A stretch of 14,164 bases of DNA from an uncultured Desulfobacteraceae bacterium (GTDB taxonomy: Bacteria; Desulfobacterota; Desulfobacteria; Desulfobacterales; UBA2174), in assembly GCA_937982505.1 (NCBI GenBank), contig CALJLV010000231.1:1-14164 (forward strand), written 5' to 3'. Below the pieces are notes generated by a model. It saw only the letters and a program-made list of their open reading frames with translations, did no database searches and was not told the DNA's origin. Position numbers and translations under genes: made by a program. Of the stretch, positions 13,970 to 14,164 are shown one piece after another. Every line of letters begins with the position of its first letter. Position 1 is the stretch's first letter.

Positions 13970-13987
13970 GGGGGCATGGCTTATTAT
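13960..13987 (+). promoter_or_regulatory. Strong sigma70-type promoter of the truncated last gene
   Basis: TTTACA (13960-13965) and TATTAT (13982-13987), five of six matches each, with a 16-base spacer. Transcription would start near 13994, leaving a leader of about 25 bases before the start codon at 14019. Confidence 0.65.
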
Positions 13988-14005
13988 GGTCCAATTTCGC
14001 GAGGG

Positions 14006-14014
14006 AAGGAGGAG
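14006..14014 (+). promoter_or_regulatory. Strong ribosome binding site deciding a GTG start
   Basis: AAGGAGGAG (14006-14014) places its AAGGAGG core 6 bases before GTG 14019 but 12 bases before ATG 14025, which favours the GTG start. Confidence 0.6.
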
Positions 14015-14018
14015 ATCC

Positions 14019-14082
14019 GTGGCCATGACACTCAAGCTGGATGTGCCCGACGATCGTCTGGGGATTTTTCAGCGCATGAAAC
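14019..14082 (+). CDS. N-terminal fragment of a gene cut off by adapter sequence
   Basis: GTG 14019 opens 21 codons, giving MAMTLKLDVPDDRLGIFQRM and a Lys before genomic sequence stops at 14082. The good promoter (13960-13987) and ribosome binding site (14006-14014) make this a real gene start. An ATG at 14025 in the same frame (MTLKLDVP) is the alternative. Too little is left to recognise a family. Everything after 14082 in this frame is adapter and must not be read as protein. Confidence 0.6.
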
Positions 14083-14164
14083 AGATCGGAAGAGCACACG
14101 TCTGAACTTCAGTTACGTCAGTCAATCTCGTATGCCGTCTTCTGCTTGAAAAAAAAAAAAAAAA
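14083..14164. other. Illumina adapter read-through plus poly-A (not genomic)
   Basis: From 14083 the sequence starts AGATCGGAAGAGCACACGTC and follows the TruSeq read-1 3' adapter, with T for C at 14109 and 14114. An 8-base index GTCAGTCA (14117-14124) follows, then the 24-base flow-cell primer segment beginning ATCTCGTATGCC (14125-14148) and 16 A's (14149-14164). The order adapter, index, P7 end, poly-A is that of a read running past a short insert. This is assembly contamination. Confidence 0.97.

Noticed and set aside
13601..13980. tRNA, tmRNA, RNase P, SRP or 6S RNA in the gene-free region
   Set aside because: I looked for the T-loop GTTCGA pattern, the RNase P GAGGAAAGTCC element and the SRP GGAAGGAAGCAGCC loop and found none.
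13832..14149. Open frames running through the right end on both strands
   Set aside because: They include adapter sequence; peptides such as MCSSDL and RKSTRLN are typical translations of Illumina adapters.
1..14164. Mobile elements or CRISPR arrays
   Set aside because: No transposase, integrase, terminal inverted repeats or regularly spaced repeats were seen anywhere in the window.

Overview
The window is 14.2 kb of very GC-rich DNA (roughly two thirds G+C by eye) with tightly packed bacterial genes. A DUF2914 envelope protein, a CdaA-type diadenylate cyclase, a UMF1-type transporter and many secreted or membrane proteins suggest a Gram-negative bacterium. My best guess is an uncultured or high-GC member of the Desulfobacterota (former Deltaproteobacteria), but no rRNA or marker gene settles this. 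The right end is not genomic: from 14083 to 14164 it is Illumina adapter plus poly-A, so the window is the end of an assembled contig.

Layout. 1-86 (+) is the tail of a protein that resembles an S24/LexA-like C-terminus. 107-583 (-) is a GNAT acetyltransferase. 859-2295 (+) is an aldehyde dehydrogenase of the coniferyl-aldehyde type, followed by 2390-3517 (+), a secreted lipocalin-like (CrtC/AttH, COG5621) protein. Next comes a minus-strand pair with a 4-base overlap: an inositol-3-phosphate synthase (4585-5751) and a sugar-phosphate isomerase/epimerase-type TIM barrel (3740-4588), with a doubtful small ORF after it. 6003-7346 (-) is a UMF1-family MFS permease. A 339-base divergent intergenic region holds two plausible sigma70 promoters and a perfect palindrome. 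It leads on the plus strand into a DUF2914 protein (7686-8153) and a CdaA diadenylate cyclase fused to YbbR domains (8195-9631). A 9-bp hairpin separates this from the convergent minus-strand group: a small membrane protein (13199-13600), hisE (12939-13202), hisG (12000-12848) and a large EF-hand membrane protein (9698-11926). 13601-14018 has no convincing gene but is full of nested stems ending in a terminator-like hairpin. After it come a strong promoter, a strong ribosome binding site and the first 21 codons of a gene cut off by the adapter.

How the genes work together. The inositol synthase and its coupled TIM-barrel partner probably make or modify an inositol-derived metabolite. The DUF2914-cdaA pair is likely an envelope and c-di-AMP signalling unit in which the cyclase and its usual YbbR regulator are one polypeptide. 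HisE and HisG carry out the first two steps of histidine synthesis; both their sequence type and their hisE-hisG order resemble the actinobacterial versions. The most open-ended item is the 13781-13969 region, a candidate structured RNA or leader. I see no mobile element, CRISPR array, tRNA or rRNA.
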